The position numbers and the translations under genes were made by a program. Positions 7,841 to 17,240 of a stretch of DNA of 64,000 nucleotides are shown one piece after another (positions within the stretch are counted from its first letter, which is position 1; each line of letters starts with the position of its first letter). The notes under the pieces were generated by a model that was not told where the DNA came from, did no database searches, and saw only the letters and a list, made by a program, of their open reading frames with translations. Source of the stretch: Peptococcaceae bacterium UBA5767 (GTDB lineage Bacteria > Bacillota > TC1 > UBA5767); assembly GCA_002418765.1 (NCBI GenBank), contig DIET01000017.1, positions 1 through 64,000 of the forward strand. The letters are read 5' to 3'.

Positions 7841-9074
7841 AGATGTAAAATTTGTTAAACTTGGTTCGATTACAAAATGGACATCTGGAGGAACACCATC
7901 AAAAAAAAATAAAGATTTTTGGGATGGTCGTATTCCATGGATAAGTGCGAGAAACTTAAAATCTAACTTTATTTATAGTTCAGATATAACAATTTCAGAA
8001 CTTGGATTAAAGAATGGTTCAAGACTAGCGCCTGTTAAATCAATACTGTTATTAGTGAGAGGAAGTGGCTTGTTTAACGATATTCCTATTGGTCTGGTGG
8101 AAAAAGAAGTTGCATTTAATCAGGATTTGAAATGTATACAGGCTGATTCTGAGACAGTTTTACCCGAGTATATATTCTACTGGCTTCTTGGCAGCAAGCA
8201 ATTACTTCGTAGTATTCTTGAAGTAACAGGAATTGGAGCAGGCAAGTTTGATACAAAACTATTACAAAATTTAAAGATACCATTACCTTCGATAGAAGAG
8301 CAAGAATTAATAGTTAAACTGTGTGATTCAATTTCTCGTAAAATAGAAATTAATGAACGGATTAGTCAATTGCTTGAAAATATTGCACAAGTAATATTTA
8401 AACAGTGGTTTGTAGATTTTGAATTTCCCAACGAAGATAGTGAACCATATAAGTCCAGTGGTGGAGAAATGGTTGAAAGCGATCTTGGGATGATCCCTAA
8501 GGGATGGGAAGTAAAAGAACTAGGAGAAGTTATTGATATACATGATTCAAAAAGAATCCCACTGTCGAAAAATGAGCGGGAAAAACGAGAGAAAATATAT
8601 CCTTACTATGGTGCAGCTTCATTAATGGACTATGTTGATGAGTATATATTTGATGGAATATACGTTTTGTTGGGAGAAGATGGAACTGTTGTAAATGAAG
8701 ACGGATCACCAGTATTACAATATGTTTGGGGAAAATTCTGGGTAAATAATCATGCTCATGTACTTACTGGAAAGTTAAAGGATTCAGTAAACTTTCTATA
8801 TATCTTGCTTAAAAGTATAAATATTAGAAGTGCAGTGACTGGGGCAGTTCAACTCAAGATTAATCAGAAAAATTTATGTAGCATTAAAATTGTTCTGCCA
8901 AAAGATATTACTTTGATTTCAAAGTATATAAGTATTACTGATCAGATTTTCAAAAAATATAGAGTAGCAAGCGAGGAAAATGAAGCTTTAACAAAACTTC
9001 GTGATACCCTTCTTCCCAAACTAATGTCCGGTGAAATCAGAGTTCCCCTGGATGAGGACGGTGATGCATCGTGA
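7830..9074 (+). CDS. hsdS: Type I restriction specificity subunit
   Basis: HsdS recognises the two halves of the bipartite target and positions HsdM and HsdR. I start it at ATG 7830 (MSFKDVKFVKLGSI), behind GGGGGG, because 19 upstream in-frame codons would lie wholly inside hsdM. The 414-residue protein has two target recognition domains, about 1-185 and 225-390. They are separated by the central conserved coiled coil (ENIAQVIFKQWFVDFEFPNE near 186-205), and a second coiled coil (LTKLRDTLLPKLMSGEIRV) closes the C-terminus. Both halves start with the usual W-x-x-GG-TP or G-E-V-type turn. The stop overlaps the next small gene by 4 bp. The target sequence cannot be predicted. Confidence 0.93.
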   Translation: MSFKDVKFVKLGSITKWTSGGTPSKKNKDFWDGRIPWISARNLKSNFIYSSDITISELGLKNGSRLAPVKSILLLVRGSGLFNDIPIGLVEKEVAFNQDLKCIQADSETVLPEYIFYWLLGSKQLLRSILEVTGIGAGKFDTKLLQNLKIPLPSIEEQELIVKLCDSISRKIEINERISQLLENIAQVIFKQWFVDFEFPNEDSEPYKSSGGEMVESDLGMIPKGWEVKELGEVIDIHDSKRIPLSKNEREKREKIYPYYGAASLMDYVDEYIFDGIYVLLGEDGTVVNEDGSPVLQYVWGKFWVNNHAHVLTGKLKDSVNFLYILLKSINIRSAVTGAVQLKINQKNLCSIKIVLPKDITLISKYISITDQIFKKYRVASEENEALTKLRDTLLPKLMSGEIRVPLDEDGDAS

Positions 9075-9274
9075 AGTTTGGCTTTAGAAAACCTAGTTTA
9101 AAGAAAAGAATCTCTGCAAGAACCAGCATCAAAAGGCAAGTGGTGCATCGGGCAGGGATAAAGATGCCGCGGGGATATGGATTTCTGAGGAATCCCAAGA
9201 AAGCGGTTTATAACAAAGTATATAATCGGACATCATTTGATATATTCAAGACACTTAAGAAGCTGTTCAAATAA
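9071..9274 (+). CDS. Small basic protein inside hsd operon
   Basis: A 67-residue, strongly basic protein (MKFGFRKPSLKKRISARTSI, then MPRGYGFLRNPKKAVYNKVY and NRTSFDIF). It starts at GTG 9071, overlapping the hsdS stop by 4 bp (GTGA), so it is translated by coupling. Similar small proteins with the FGFRKPS...NPKKA.YN..YN.T motif occur in mobile islands of Firmicutes; their function is not known to me. There is no signal peptide or membrane segment. Its high Lys/Arg content suggests nucleic-acid binding, which is inference. It sits between hsdS and hsdR, an unusual place for an extra gene. Confidence 0.7.
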   Translation: MKFGFRKPSLKKRISARTSIKRQVVHRAGIKMPRGYGFLRNPKKAVYNKVYNRTSFDIFKTLKKLFK

Positions 9275-9321
9275 TCACTCATTCAAGGTCAGTTAGATGA
9301 ATGGAGAAGTGGAGGTGCGGG

Positions 9322-9402
9322 GTGATCAATAAAACAATAGAAATTAATCAAATGACTGCTTTGGAAATAAAAGATTGTCTGGGAGGTGGTAGTGGTGAGT
9401 AG
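9322..9402 (+). CDS. Possible 26-residue leader peptide before hsdR
   Basis: A short frame from GTG 9322 (MINKTIEINQMTALEIKDCL then GGGSGE) with a good ribosome site GGAGG at 9311-9315. Its stop at 9400-9402 overlaps the likely hsdR start at 9395. This arrangement would couple hsdR translation to the leader and hold down the amount of nuclease subunit. There is no independent evidence that it is made. Confidence 0.35.
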   Translation: MINKTIEINQMTALEIKDCLGGGSGE

Positions 9403-12400
9403 TGTAAATGGTATTTTTACAGAAGCGATGCTGGAAGAAGCAGCTATAGAAATATTACAGAGTCTTGGCTACGATTATGCCTTTGGCCCAGACATTTCTT
9501 TAGGTGGAGATTATGAAGAAAGAAAAGATTATCGTGAGGTTATCCTTTCATCAAGAGTCAAAGACGCACTCTTTAGGATCAATCGAGATCTTCCCAGAAA
9601 GGCCCTTGATGAAGCTTATCGTCAACTGATTACATTCAACAGCCCAATGCTGGAAGAAAACAATCGATATTTTCATCAGTTAATGACAGAAGGGATAGAA
9701 GTATCCTTTAATGAAGGTGGGCATATTCGCACCAAGAGAGCCTACATCATAGACTTTGAAAACATGAGTAATAATGAGTTCGTGGTCATCAATCAATTTA
9801 CCATCATTGAAAATGAAGAGAGAAGACCTGACCTCATTGTGTTTGTGAATGGACTACCTCTTGTGGTTATCGAATTAAAGTCTGCCAGTGATGAAAATGT
9901 AGGGATTGATGGTGCCTATAATCAGATCCAGACCTATAAACGAGACATTCCATCCCTTTTTAACTATAACGCTTTTTGTATCATATCAGATGGAATCAAT
10001 GCAAAAGCTGGAACCATTACCTCCAACGAAGAGTGGTTTATGAACTGGAGAACCGTTGATGGAGAAGATATTGCACCATTGTCCCAGCCTCAGTATGAAG
10101 TTTTACTCAATGGTATGTTCCAAAGGGACAGATTACTAGATATCATTAAAAACTTTCTTCTCTTCCAGGAGTCAAAAGAATCTGAGAAGGATATCGATGG
10201 GAAGAAGATAGGGGATAAAAAGTCCATCATCAAAATTTTGGCGGCATATCACCAGTATTTTGCTGTAAAGAAAGCCATTGAAAAAACAAAAGAAGCGACA
10301 AAGGAAGACGGCGATCGGAAGATCGGTGTTATTTGGCATACCCAAGGTTCTGGCAAGAGTTTCTCCATGGTGTTCTATACCGGTGGACTTGTGAGAGAAC
10401 TTAATAATCCAACCATCGTGGTCATCACTGATAGAAATGATTTGGATGATCAGCTCTTTACAACCTTTACCAAATCAAAAGATATTCTGCGTCAGACACC
10501 GAAACAAGCAAGTGTAAGAAAACTTTCAGATAACCAAAGAACAAATTATGTGGGTGGGAATAGCACTGAGGTAAATGGGCTTTATGACCTCTTAAATGAT
10601 AGAGAGTCCGGCGGTATTATCTTTACCACCATCCAAAAGTTCAAACCAGAAGAAGGCGAGATGCCAGTACTTACTGACCGAAAAAACATCATCATTATCG
10701 CAGATGAAGCACACAGAAGCCAATATGGACTAGAGGCCAAAGTGGATTCTAAAACTGGTGAAGTGAGCTATGGCTATGCGAAATATCTAAGAGATGCACT
10801 ACCCAATGCCTCTTTTATCGGCTTTACAGGGACGCCAATTGATCTAGAAGACAGGTCAACTGTAGCCATATTTGGTCATACCATTGATACATATGATATG
10901 ACCCAGGCTGTAGAAGATGAAGCAACGGTACGTATTTATTATGAAAACCGCATTATTAAACTGGAAACAGATGAAGAAGAACTGACGAAAATTGATGATG
11001 AATTTGAAGAGATTACAGAAGGCCAGGAAGAATTTGAGAAGGATAAAAACAGAGCCAAATGGTCCAGGATGGAATCCATTGTTGGATCTCCAAACAGAAT
11101 CAAAAAGCTTGCTGAAGATATCGTCAATCACTACGAAGAAAAAGCGAAGAGCATCGATGGAAAAGCCATGGTGGTCTGCATGAGCCGCAGAATCTGTGTG
11201 GAACTCTATGATGCCATAACAGCCTTAAGACCCGATTGGCATCATGATGATATCGATAAAGGGAAGATCAAAGTTGTCATGACCGGCAGTGCGGCAGACA
11301 ATGAAAAACTGCAGAAACATCTAGGTGGCAAACAACGTAGGGATTTACTGGCAAAACGCATGAAGGACAATAGTGATGAGTTAAAAATCGTTATTGTAAG
11401 GGACATGTGGCTCACTGGATTTGATGTGCCATCCATGCATACCATGTATATCGATAAGCCTATGAAAGGGCATAACCTGATGCAAGCCATTGCAAGGGTT
11501 AATCGTGTCTTTAAGGAAAAATCTGGCGGGGTGGTGGTTGACTATATCGGAATTTTAGAAAGCTTAAAGAGCGCCTTAAAGCAATACACCAATACGGATC
11601 GTCAAAATACCGGTATTGATACCAATGTTGCTGTTGCTGTTATGCTTGAGAAACTGGAAATTTTAAGAGATATGATGCATGGCTATGATTACTCGAAGTA
11701 CATGGGTAACTCGCAAATGGAAAGAATGCGGACCATTGTTGGTGGTATGGACTTCATTCTCGGAAAGAAGGAAGAGGAACAAAAGGAATTTAAAAAGACA
11801 GCTCTTGAGCTAGGTAAGGCTCATGCCCTATGTGCGGCAACGGATAAGGGGAAAGAAAAGGCTCTTGAAGTCAGTTATTTTAAAGCAGTTAAAGCTAGCC
11901 TTGTTAAGCTGAAGGAAAAAGACAAAACACCGTTATCAAAAAGAGAAATTGAAGCAAGACTTCATCAAATGCTTGAGCGGTCTATCATCTCAGAAGATGT
12001 TATTGACGTGTTCGATGCCATGGGAATCAAGAGGCCGGAGATTTCAATCCTTTCTGAAGAGTTCTTAAAAGAAATACAGGGAATGAAACAAAAGAACTTA
12101 GCGGTAGAGATGCTTAAAAAATTATTAGAAGGCAACATCAAAACCATGGAAAAGAGAAACCTTGTGAAGTCAGAAAAGTTCTCTGAGAGGCTGACAAAGG
12201 CTTTAAATAAGTATCGAAACCAAGCACTTACAAATGCAGAAGTGATTGAAGAGCTTATTAGAATGGCCCATGACATCAAAAAGATGCGTGAGGAAGAAGC
12301 GGAGCTGGGTCTAAGTGACGATGAAATTGCTTTCTATGATGCACTGACAGCGGATGATATCGTAAAAGAACTCATGGAAGATGAAACGCTTAAGAAAATC

Positions 12401-12649
12401 GCTCATGAATTGACTTTAGCCATAAGAAATAACATCACCATTGATTGGAGTGTCCGTAAAAGTGCACGAGCCAGCATGAGACGTGTGATTAAGAGGCTTC
12501 TAAGCAAGTATGACTATCCGCCAGATCAAGCTTTAAAAGCTATGAATATCGTCATGCGGCAAGCAGAGAAAATGGCTGGAAATGTGTATGAAGAAGTTAT
12601 CTGGTCAGAGAGAGTTGCAGAAGAACCTGGGGAATTTATAACGGAATAA
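9395..12649 (+). CDS. hsdR: Type I restriction endonuclease subunit
   Basis: HsdR pumps DNA with ATP and cuts it far from the recognition site. GTG 9395 is chosen because GGAGG at 9382-9386 is eight bases upstream; other GTG codons lie at 9386 and 9392. The product has 1084 residues, normal for the family. The nuclease core is RPDLIVFVNGLPLVVIELK (Asp near 146, Glu-x-Lys near 162). The helicase motifs follow: WHTQGSGKS near 313-321, the DEAH box in DEAHRSQYG near 437, FIGFTGTP near 476, and later QAIARVNRV. The C-terminal ~250 residues are helical and dock on the methylase. No motif is damaged, so the system looks functional. Confidence 0.95.
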   Translation: MSSVNGIFTEAMLEEAAIEILQSLGYDYAFGPDISLGGDYEERKDYREVILSSRVKDALFRINRDLPRKALDEAYRQLITFNSPMLEENNRYFHQLMTEGIEVSFNEGGHIRTKRAYIIDFENMSNNEFVVINQFTIIENEERRPDLIVFVNGLPLVVIELKSASDENVGIDGAYNQIQTYKRDIPSLFNYNAFCIISDGINAKAGTITSNEEWFMNWRTVDGEDIAPLSQPQYEVLLNGMFQRDRLLDIIKNFLLFQESKESEKDIDGKKIGDKKSIIKILAAYHQYFAVKKAIEKTKEATKEDGDRKIGVIWHTQGSGKSFSMVFYTGGLVRELNNPTIVVITDRNDLDDQLFTTFTKSKDILRQTPKQASVRKLSDNQRTNYVGGNSTEVNGLYDLLNDRESGGIIFTTIQKFKPEEGEMPVLTDRKNIIIIADEAHRSQYGLEAKVDSKTGEVSYGYAKYLRDALPNASFIGFTGTPIDLEDRSTVAIFGHTIDTYDMTQAVEDEATVRIYYENRIIKLETDEEELTKIDDEFEEITEGQEEFEKDKNRAKWSRMESIVGSPNRIKKLAEDIVNHYEEKAKSIDGKAMVVCMSRRICVELYDAITALRPDWHHDDIDKGKIKVVMTGSAADNEKLQKHLGGKQRRDLLAKRMKDNSDELKIVIVRDMWLTGFDVPSMHTMYIDKPMKGHNLMQAIARVNRVFKEKSGGVVVDYIGILESLKSALKQYTNTDRQNTGIDTNVAVAVMLEKLEILRDMMHGYDYSKYMGNSQMERMRTIVGGMDFILGKKEEEQKEFKKTALELGKAHALCAATDKGKEKALEVSYFKAVKASLVKLKEKDKTPLSKREIEARLHQMLERSIISEDVIDVFDAMGIKRPEISILSEEFLKEIQGMKQKNLAVEMLKKLLEGNIKTMEKRNLVKSEKFSERLTKALNKYRNQALTNAEVIEELIRMAHDIKKMREEEAELGLSDDEIAFYDALTADDIVKELMEDETLKKIAHELTLAIRNNITIDWSVRKSARASMRRVIKRLLSKYDYPPDQALKAMNIVMRQAEKMAGNVYEEVIWSERVAEEPGEFITE

Positions 12650-12666
12650 TGAAAGGATTGAATTAC

Positions 12667-12888
12667 ATGGCAGATATAAAATATGAAATCAAAGAAACCG
12701 TGGGCACTCTTTCAGAAAACAATAAAGGCTGGTCTAAGGAACTGAATTTGATTAGCTGGAATGACAGGGAACCTAAATATGATATTAGAGATTGGGCTCC
12801 TGAACATGGGAAAATGGGCAAAGGTGTAACCTTAAGTGTCGAAGAACTTAAGAAACTTAGGGATTTGCTGAATGATTTGAAACTTTAG
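12667..12888 (+). CDS. YdbC/PC4-like single-stranded-DNA-binding protein
   Basis: A 73-residue protein, MADIKYEIKETVGTLSENNK then GWSKELNLISWNDREPKYDI and RDWAPEHGKMGKGVTLS, which matches the bacterial YdbC family related to the eukaryotic coactivator PC4. These proteins form dimers that bind single-stranded DNA or RNA. ATG 12667 gives the usual family N-terminus and has AAAGGA upstream; an in-frame ATG at 12649 would overlap the hsdR stop. The gene follows hsdR closely and is probably in the same transcript. YdbC genes are often found beside replication, recombination or restriction genes; a direct role in restriction is not established. Confidence 0.85.
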   Translation: MADIKYEIKETVGTLSENNKGWSKELNLISWNDREPKYDIRDWAPEHGKMGKGVTLSVEELKKLRDLLNDLKL

Positions 12889-12901
12889 GAGGGGGGAGAT
12901 C

Positions 12902-13363
12902 ATGTACAGTATTAAGGGGAAGCAAGCTGACAGGATTGAACCGGTTACCTTTTCAGAATTGAATATGACTGAAAATGATATAGAAGAAATTTTAAGAAAC
13001 AGTATTGATATGATCTGTGATGAAGAAGAGTCCATGCTTATTGTCGGTAGATAAGTCAGAAATGAAAAGAATGGAAGGAGTGACTTGACTGCAGTCGATA
13101 ACAACGGAAATATTGTGCTGATTGAAATCAAGAGGGACCGGAAAGATATTGAGCATCGCAAAGAAGCGTTTGAGTTCCAGGCATTAAGATATGCTGCCAG
13201 CTATGCGAAAATTAAGTCTGTGGATGAATTGGTAGATAAAGTTTTTGCTGCCTACATTGAAAAGTATAAGGAGGAATTTGACCTTGGAGCTTTAACAGCA
13301 AATGAAAAAGCTGTTAGGGTCCTACGTGAATTTCTTGATAAAAACTATAATTTGGCTAGGTGA
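12902..13363 (+). pseudogene. PD-(D/E)XK nuclease gene with a nonsense codon
   Basis: The frame from ATG 12902 (behind GGAGGGGGGAGA) encodes an N-terminal segment (MYSIKGKQADRIEPVTFSEL...), then hits TAA at 13052-13054, and continues in the same frame as NGRSDLTAVDNNGNIVLIEI then KRDRKD. The D-x12-E-I-K pattern is a PD-(D/E)XK nuclease core as in NucS/DUF91-like proteins. The TAA lies in GR-stop-VRNEKNG, where a Gln codon (CAA) changed at one base would fit. The product also ends early (REFLDKNYNLAR), while such proteins usually continue well past 300 residues. So it is doubly damaged. It closes the restriction island and may have been an accessory defence nuclease. Confidence 0.65.
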
Positions 13364-13435
13364 GACATGACAGAAGGAACATTTTCTTGATGGATGGTAG
13401 GCTTCTTCAGTAGTAGCGACATGTTTCTATGTCAA

Positions 13436-13458
13436 AACCAATGAAGTTTTCATTGGTT
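13436..13458. promoter_or_regulatory. Perfect 10-bp inverted repeat before lipoprotein gene
   Basis: AACCAATGAA (13436-13445), a 3-base loop and TTCATTGGTT (13449-13458). No T run follows on either strand, so it is not a classical terminator. It ends 30 bp before the lipoprotein start and could be an operator or an mRNA 5' hairpin. Confidence 0.4.
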
Positions 13459-13488
13459 GATAGATATGGCATATGAGGAGGAATAATT

Positions 13489-14493
13489 TTGAAAAAGAAA
13501 TTGATTCAAGTGCTTTTCATGAGCATCATGGTATTCTTATTGGCTGCCTGTGAGATCATGGGCCTTGGCGGTTCTACAGAAGACAAAGATGTTACTTTGC
13601 TTTTAGATTATATAGGTGAAGAACTGGCTCCAATTGAAGCTTTGGGAGAATTGCCTGAGCCAAAAATCAGCAATCGGTTGTATTACTATGATAATGCGAA
13701 GGTGCAGGGGTATTTCAGAGGCTTTCATCTGGGCGTGGAATTGACCGAGACCAATCAGATACAAAGAATTTATCTGCAGCCTTACGGGGATCATATCATT
13801 TCAGTATATGGTTTCACACTGGGAGATTCGGTGAGTACGACTGAGGCATTGTTTGGAGAAGGGAAACGAACCACATCTACCACTGGTGGTGTAAACTATG
13901 AGTACATCACTTACCAGGATCAGCAATATGATATCCAGTGTACTCTTCAATCGGATACCATCGTGGCTGTATCCATTTCTCCTTTATGGGTACAAATGGA
14001 ACAAGATGAGCCGAAGCACATCATTAGTGCAGTTTGGACAAACAAAGAAGCAATCGATAATTTAGGCCAACCACTGGAGCTGGTTACCGAGGAGGTAGAC
14101 AGTGATTATGCTTATCGTACCTTGATGGCTTATGATGGGATCCAATATCAATATGACCACAATCGATTTCCTTTTAACTCTGTCAATGTCGCCGATGAAA
14201 TAAACATTACTTCCCCAGTCTACCAATTGTTGGGCTTGGATGTGCAGGTAGGTGATTCTGCCAGCGATGCTTTTGGACTGGCAGAGAGCCAGTTTGCATA
14301 TGCCTTAGATGAGGAAGGAGCCCCCATTCCTTATACATTCTTATATGTGGAACCTGGACGCAGTACTCCGGGAGGCCGGACCACTTGGCATCTTCATTTC
14401 ACATTGAATAAACAAGTCGATATTGATTCTGACACTGATTTACCTGAGGATTTGCGTATTCTGGGTATTCATTTATGGACACCTGGAACATGA
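13489..14493 (+). CDS. Lipoprotein of unknown function
   Basis: A 334-residue predicted lipoprotein. The start is TTG 13489, placed by AGGAGGA upstream, and the signal is KKK, a hydrophobic stretch and the lipobox LAAC (Cys at residue 21). The mature part contains two similar segments with the pattern hydrophobic-G-D-S-x-S-x-(T/A)-x-x-x-F-G (FTLGDSVSTTEALFGEGK and VQVGDSASDAFGLAESQF), which suggests an internal duplication. No enzyme motif is visible. The following nitroreductase-like gene overlaps its end by 4 bp or more, so the two are probably one operon. The product should be anchored to the outer face of the cell membrane. Confidence 0.75.
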   Translation: MKKKLIQVLFMSIMVFLLAACEIMGLGGSTEDKDVTLLLDYIGEELAPIEALGELPEPKISNRLYYYDNAKVQGYFRGFHLGVELTETNQIQRIYLQPYGDHIISVYGFTLGDSVSTTEALFGEGKRTTSTTGGVNYEYITYQDQQYDIQCTLQSDTIVAVSISPLWVQMEQDEPKHIISAVWTNKEAIDNLGQPLELVTEEVDSDYAYRTLMAYDGIQYQYDHNRFPFNSVNVADEINITSPVYQLLGLDVQVGDSASDAFGLAESQFAYALDEEGAPIPYTFLYVEPGRSTPGGRTTWHLHFTLNKQVDIDSDTDLPEDLRILGIHLWTPGT

Positions 14494-15332
14494 TGAATGA
14501 AAAGAGCATACGCATGAAACAGGCGATTTTACAGAGAAAATCAGTGAGAACCTATATGGATAAACTCCTGACCCAAATGGATGAGGAAAAAGTCAAACAT
14601 TATTTGGCGCAACAAGACAATGGAAAAGGTCCTTTTGGTAACAGGGTGAAGATCGTTTTACAATCAGCGATATCTGTGGAAGGCCAGAAAATATTCGGAA
14701 CGTACGGTGTCATTCGAAATGCTCCGGCTTACCTTATTGCACAATGTTCCCCCAAACGATATGCTCTGATAGATTGCGGTTATGTTTTTGAACGATTGGT
14801 TTTGTTTCTGGAGAGTAATCGTCTGGGAACCTGCTGGTTAGGAGGAACATTCGAGCGACATAAAGTGAAGGTAGAGCTTATTGATGACGATTGGATTATT
14901 CCTATTGTATCACCCGTTGGCTATACACGTGAAAAACGCACTCTGCAGGACATGATGATGCGCCAGATGGCCAAATCTCATATGCGTAAAAGCATCGATG
15001 AACTGTTTGTTTGTGGGCCTAACAAAAAGATTATACAAGATGAATCGTGCAGAGAAGAATGTGAATACCTTCGGTGGGCTCCCAGTGCCAGCAATCAGCA
15101 GCCTTGGCGGGTTTGGTTTTGTGATGATTTGGTTCATTTCTTTGTAAAACGAACCAAAGGATATGGCAAAGCTTTGCCTTTTGATATTCAGATGGTAGAT
15201 ATGGGTATTATTCTGGCGCATTATCAAGCGATTCATCCGGGATCAGTTTACGAAATATTGGAGGATATACCTCTTTGGGAGGGATGCGAGTATATTGCCA
15301 GCAGCAGAGTAAGTAAGGAAGTAGACGCATAG
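14490..15332 (+). CDS. Nitroreductase-family protein
   Basis: A flavin-dependent oxidoreductase of the nitroreductase fold, probably the two-half type (PF14512-like). The N-terminal half starts with ILQRKSVRTYMDK, where R-x-S-x-R-x-(Y/F) is the family's FMN-phosphate site. The middle has RLGTCWLGGTFER, and the second half has RWAPSASNQQPWRVWF, the A-P-S-(A/G)-x-N-x-Q-P-W motif. The protein has 280 residues from ATG 14490; ATG 14475 and ATG 14514 are alternatives, and the last gives the most usual N-terminus. The gene overlaps the preceding lipoprotein gene. Its substrate is unknown. Confidence 0.8.
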   Translation: MMNEKSIRMKQAILQRKSVRTYMDKLLTQMDEEKVKHYLAQQDNGKGPFGNRVKIVLQSAISVEGQKIFGTYGVIRNAPAYLIAQCSPKRYALIDCGYVFERLVLFLESNRLGTCWLGGTFERHKVKVELIDDDWIIPIVSPVGYTREKRTLQDMMMRQMAKSHMRKSIDELFVCGPNKKIIQDESCREECEYLRWAPSASNQQPWRVWFCDDLVHFFVKRTKGYGKALPFDIQMVDMGIILAHYQAIHPGSVYEILEDIPLWEGCEYIASSRVSKEVDA

Positions 15333-15386
15333 AAGGCTAATAGAGAGAAGCCAGCAAGATGTTGGCATACATGAAGGGATAAATAG

Positions 15387-15414
15387 AAGGCATGGACCAT
15401 TTGGCCCATGCCTT
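15387..15414 (-). terminator. Hairpin downstream of typA
   Basis: AAGGCATGG and CCATGCCTT form a 9-bp stem with a 10-base loop between the convergent nitroreductase and typA genes. There is no long T run on either side, so its strength is uncertain; its position suits a shared terminator. Confidence 0.5.
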
Positions 15415-15422
15415 CACTGCTT

Positions 15423-17240
15423 CTATAGTCCTTTATTTTTGTTGTACTTGGCTCGCTCCTGGGCCATAAGGATTTTTTTTCTCATGCGGATGTGGGTGGG
15501 TGTAATTTCAACCAATTCATCATCTGCGATAAACTCCAGAGCTTCTTCTAAACTAAACCGCTTGGGTGCTTGCAGTTTGATGGAATCGTCACTTCCTGAA
15601 GCACGCACATTGGTGAGCTTTTTATTTTTGCAGGGATTCACAACCATATCGTCAGGCCGGGAATTGATACCAATAATCATACCCTCATAGACTTCTGTTG
15701 CCGGTGCTACCAGCATTTGGCCTCTTTCGCTTAAGTTATACAGGGAATATGCCATGGTACTACCGCCATTTTGAGAAATCAAAACACCATTGCTACGTTT
15801 GGGAATGTCTCCAAAGTGTGGCTGATAGCTGTCAAAGGAGCGAACCAATGTGCCTTCTCCGCGGGTCTCATTGATGAACTCACTTCGGTAGCCCAGTAAG
15901 CCCCGTGTGGGTACCAAATATTCTATGGTGGTGTAGCCTTCTTTGGCGTGCATGGTGGCCATGCTGCCTTTTCGCATGTTTAGTCTATTGATAACCGTTC
16001 CACTGTAGGCATCAGGTAGATTGATAAGTACACGTTCAACTGGCTCGTGAACAACACCATTGATTTTTTTGAGCAAAACTTCTGGTTTCGAAACGGCAAT
16101 TTCATAGGATTCGCGTCGCATGCTTTCCAATAAGATGGATAAATGCAGTTCCCCACGTCCGGACACTTTGAATCCATCTGAGTCGCTTAAGGCTTCTACA
16201 CGTAAGCCCACATTTACCTCTAGTTCGCGCTGCAAACGGGCATCCAAATGTCTGGTCGTTACATATTTCCCTGATCTTCCGGCAAAAGGAGAATCGTTAA
16301 CAAAAAAGTTCATGGCCAGTGTAGGCTCTTCAATATCAATGAGATCCATTGCCTCCACAGTATCTTTGTCACAAAGAGTTTCTCCGATTGAGATATCGGG
16401 GATACCGGCCACAATAACCATATCTCCGGCTACTGCCTTTTCTACTTCAATGCGGTCAAGACCTTGATGTACAAAAACCTTGGATATTTTGGCATTTTTT
16501 TCACTACCGTCACGTTTGGCTATGGTGATGGTTTCATTGCGCATGATGGTTCCCCTGGTAATTCTACCAATGCCCAACCGACCGATGTATTCGTCGTATC
16601 CCAGACTCGAGATTTGCATCTGCAGGGGTTCATCGAAGCGTTGAGGATATGGTGGAACATGTTCTAAGAGTAGATCAAATAAAGGATCTAGATTGGTGCT
16701 TTCATCTTCCATATTGCGTTTGGCGATACCCTCTCTGGCCACTCCATAGAGAATAGGGAAATCCAATTGTTCTTCTGTTGCACCCAGTTCAATAAATAAA
16801 TCGAAGGTCATGTCTACCACGATCTCGGCCCGCTGATCGCGCTTGTCTATCTTATTGATGAACAAGATGGGTTTGAGGCCATGTTCCAGAGCTTTTTGCA
16901 GAACAAAACGCGTTTGTGGCATTGGACCTTCACTAGAGTCAACCAGTAAGATGGCTGTGTCTACTGTTTTCATGATGCGCTCGACTTCAGATGAGAAATC
17001 GGCGTGTCCAGGCGTATCGACAATATTGATTTTGAGATTGCCGTGTTCTATGGAACAGTTTTTAGAATAGATAGTAATGCCACGTTCTCTTTCTAAATCG
17101 TTGCTGTCCATGACCTGTTCTCGTACGAGTTCATTTTCGCGAAAAACACCACTTTGTGTGAGCAACGCATCCACCAAAGTAGATTTTCCGGCGTCAACGT
17201 GAGCGATCACGGCGATGTTGATGATTCGTTTGTTGTTCAT
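15423..17240 (-). CDS. typA: Ribosome-associated GTPase TypA/BipA
   Basis: A translational GTPase related to EF-G that binds the ribosome and supports assembly of the large subunit under stress or cold. The 605-residue length is normal. Near the N-terminus are the P-loop AHVDAGKST, the switch region RERGITI, DTPGHADF and NKID. The C-terminus carries the TypA-specific region (NPCKNKKLTNVRASGSDD). ATG 17240 has GAGGGAAA upstream. The gene stands alone on the minus strand. One small departure is AHVDAGKST in place of the common AHVDHGKTT, which is seen in many Firmicute homologues. Confidence 0.97.
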   Translation of the reverse strand: MNNKRIINIAVIAHVDAGKSTLVDALLTQSGVFRENELVREQVMDSNDLERERGITIYSKNCSIEHGNLKINIVDTPGHADFSSEVERIMKTVDTAILLVDSSEGPMPQTRFVLQKALEHGLKPILFINKIDKRDQRAEIVVDMTFDLFIELGATEEQLDFPILYGVAREGIAKRNMEDESTNLDPLFDLLLEHVPPYPQRFDEPLQMQISSLGYDEYIGRLGIGRITRGTIMRNETITIAKRDGSEKNAKISKVFVHQGLDRIEVEKAVAGDMVIVAGIPDISIGETLCDKDTVEAMDLIDIEEPTLAMNFFVNDSPFAGRSGKYVTTRHLDARLQRELEVNVGLRVEALSDSDGFKVSGRGELHLSILLESMRRESYEIAVSKPEVLLKKINGVVHEPVERVLINLPDAYSGTVINRLNMRKGSMATMHAKEGYTTIEYLVPTRGLLGYRSEFINETRGEGTLVRSFDSYQPHFGDIPKRSNGVLISQNGGSTMAYSLYNLSERGQMLVAPATEVYEGMIIGINSRPDDMVVNPCKNKKLTNVRASGSDDSIKLQAPKRFSLEEALEFIADDELVEITPTHIRMRKKILMAQERAKYNKNKGL

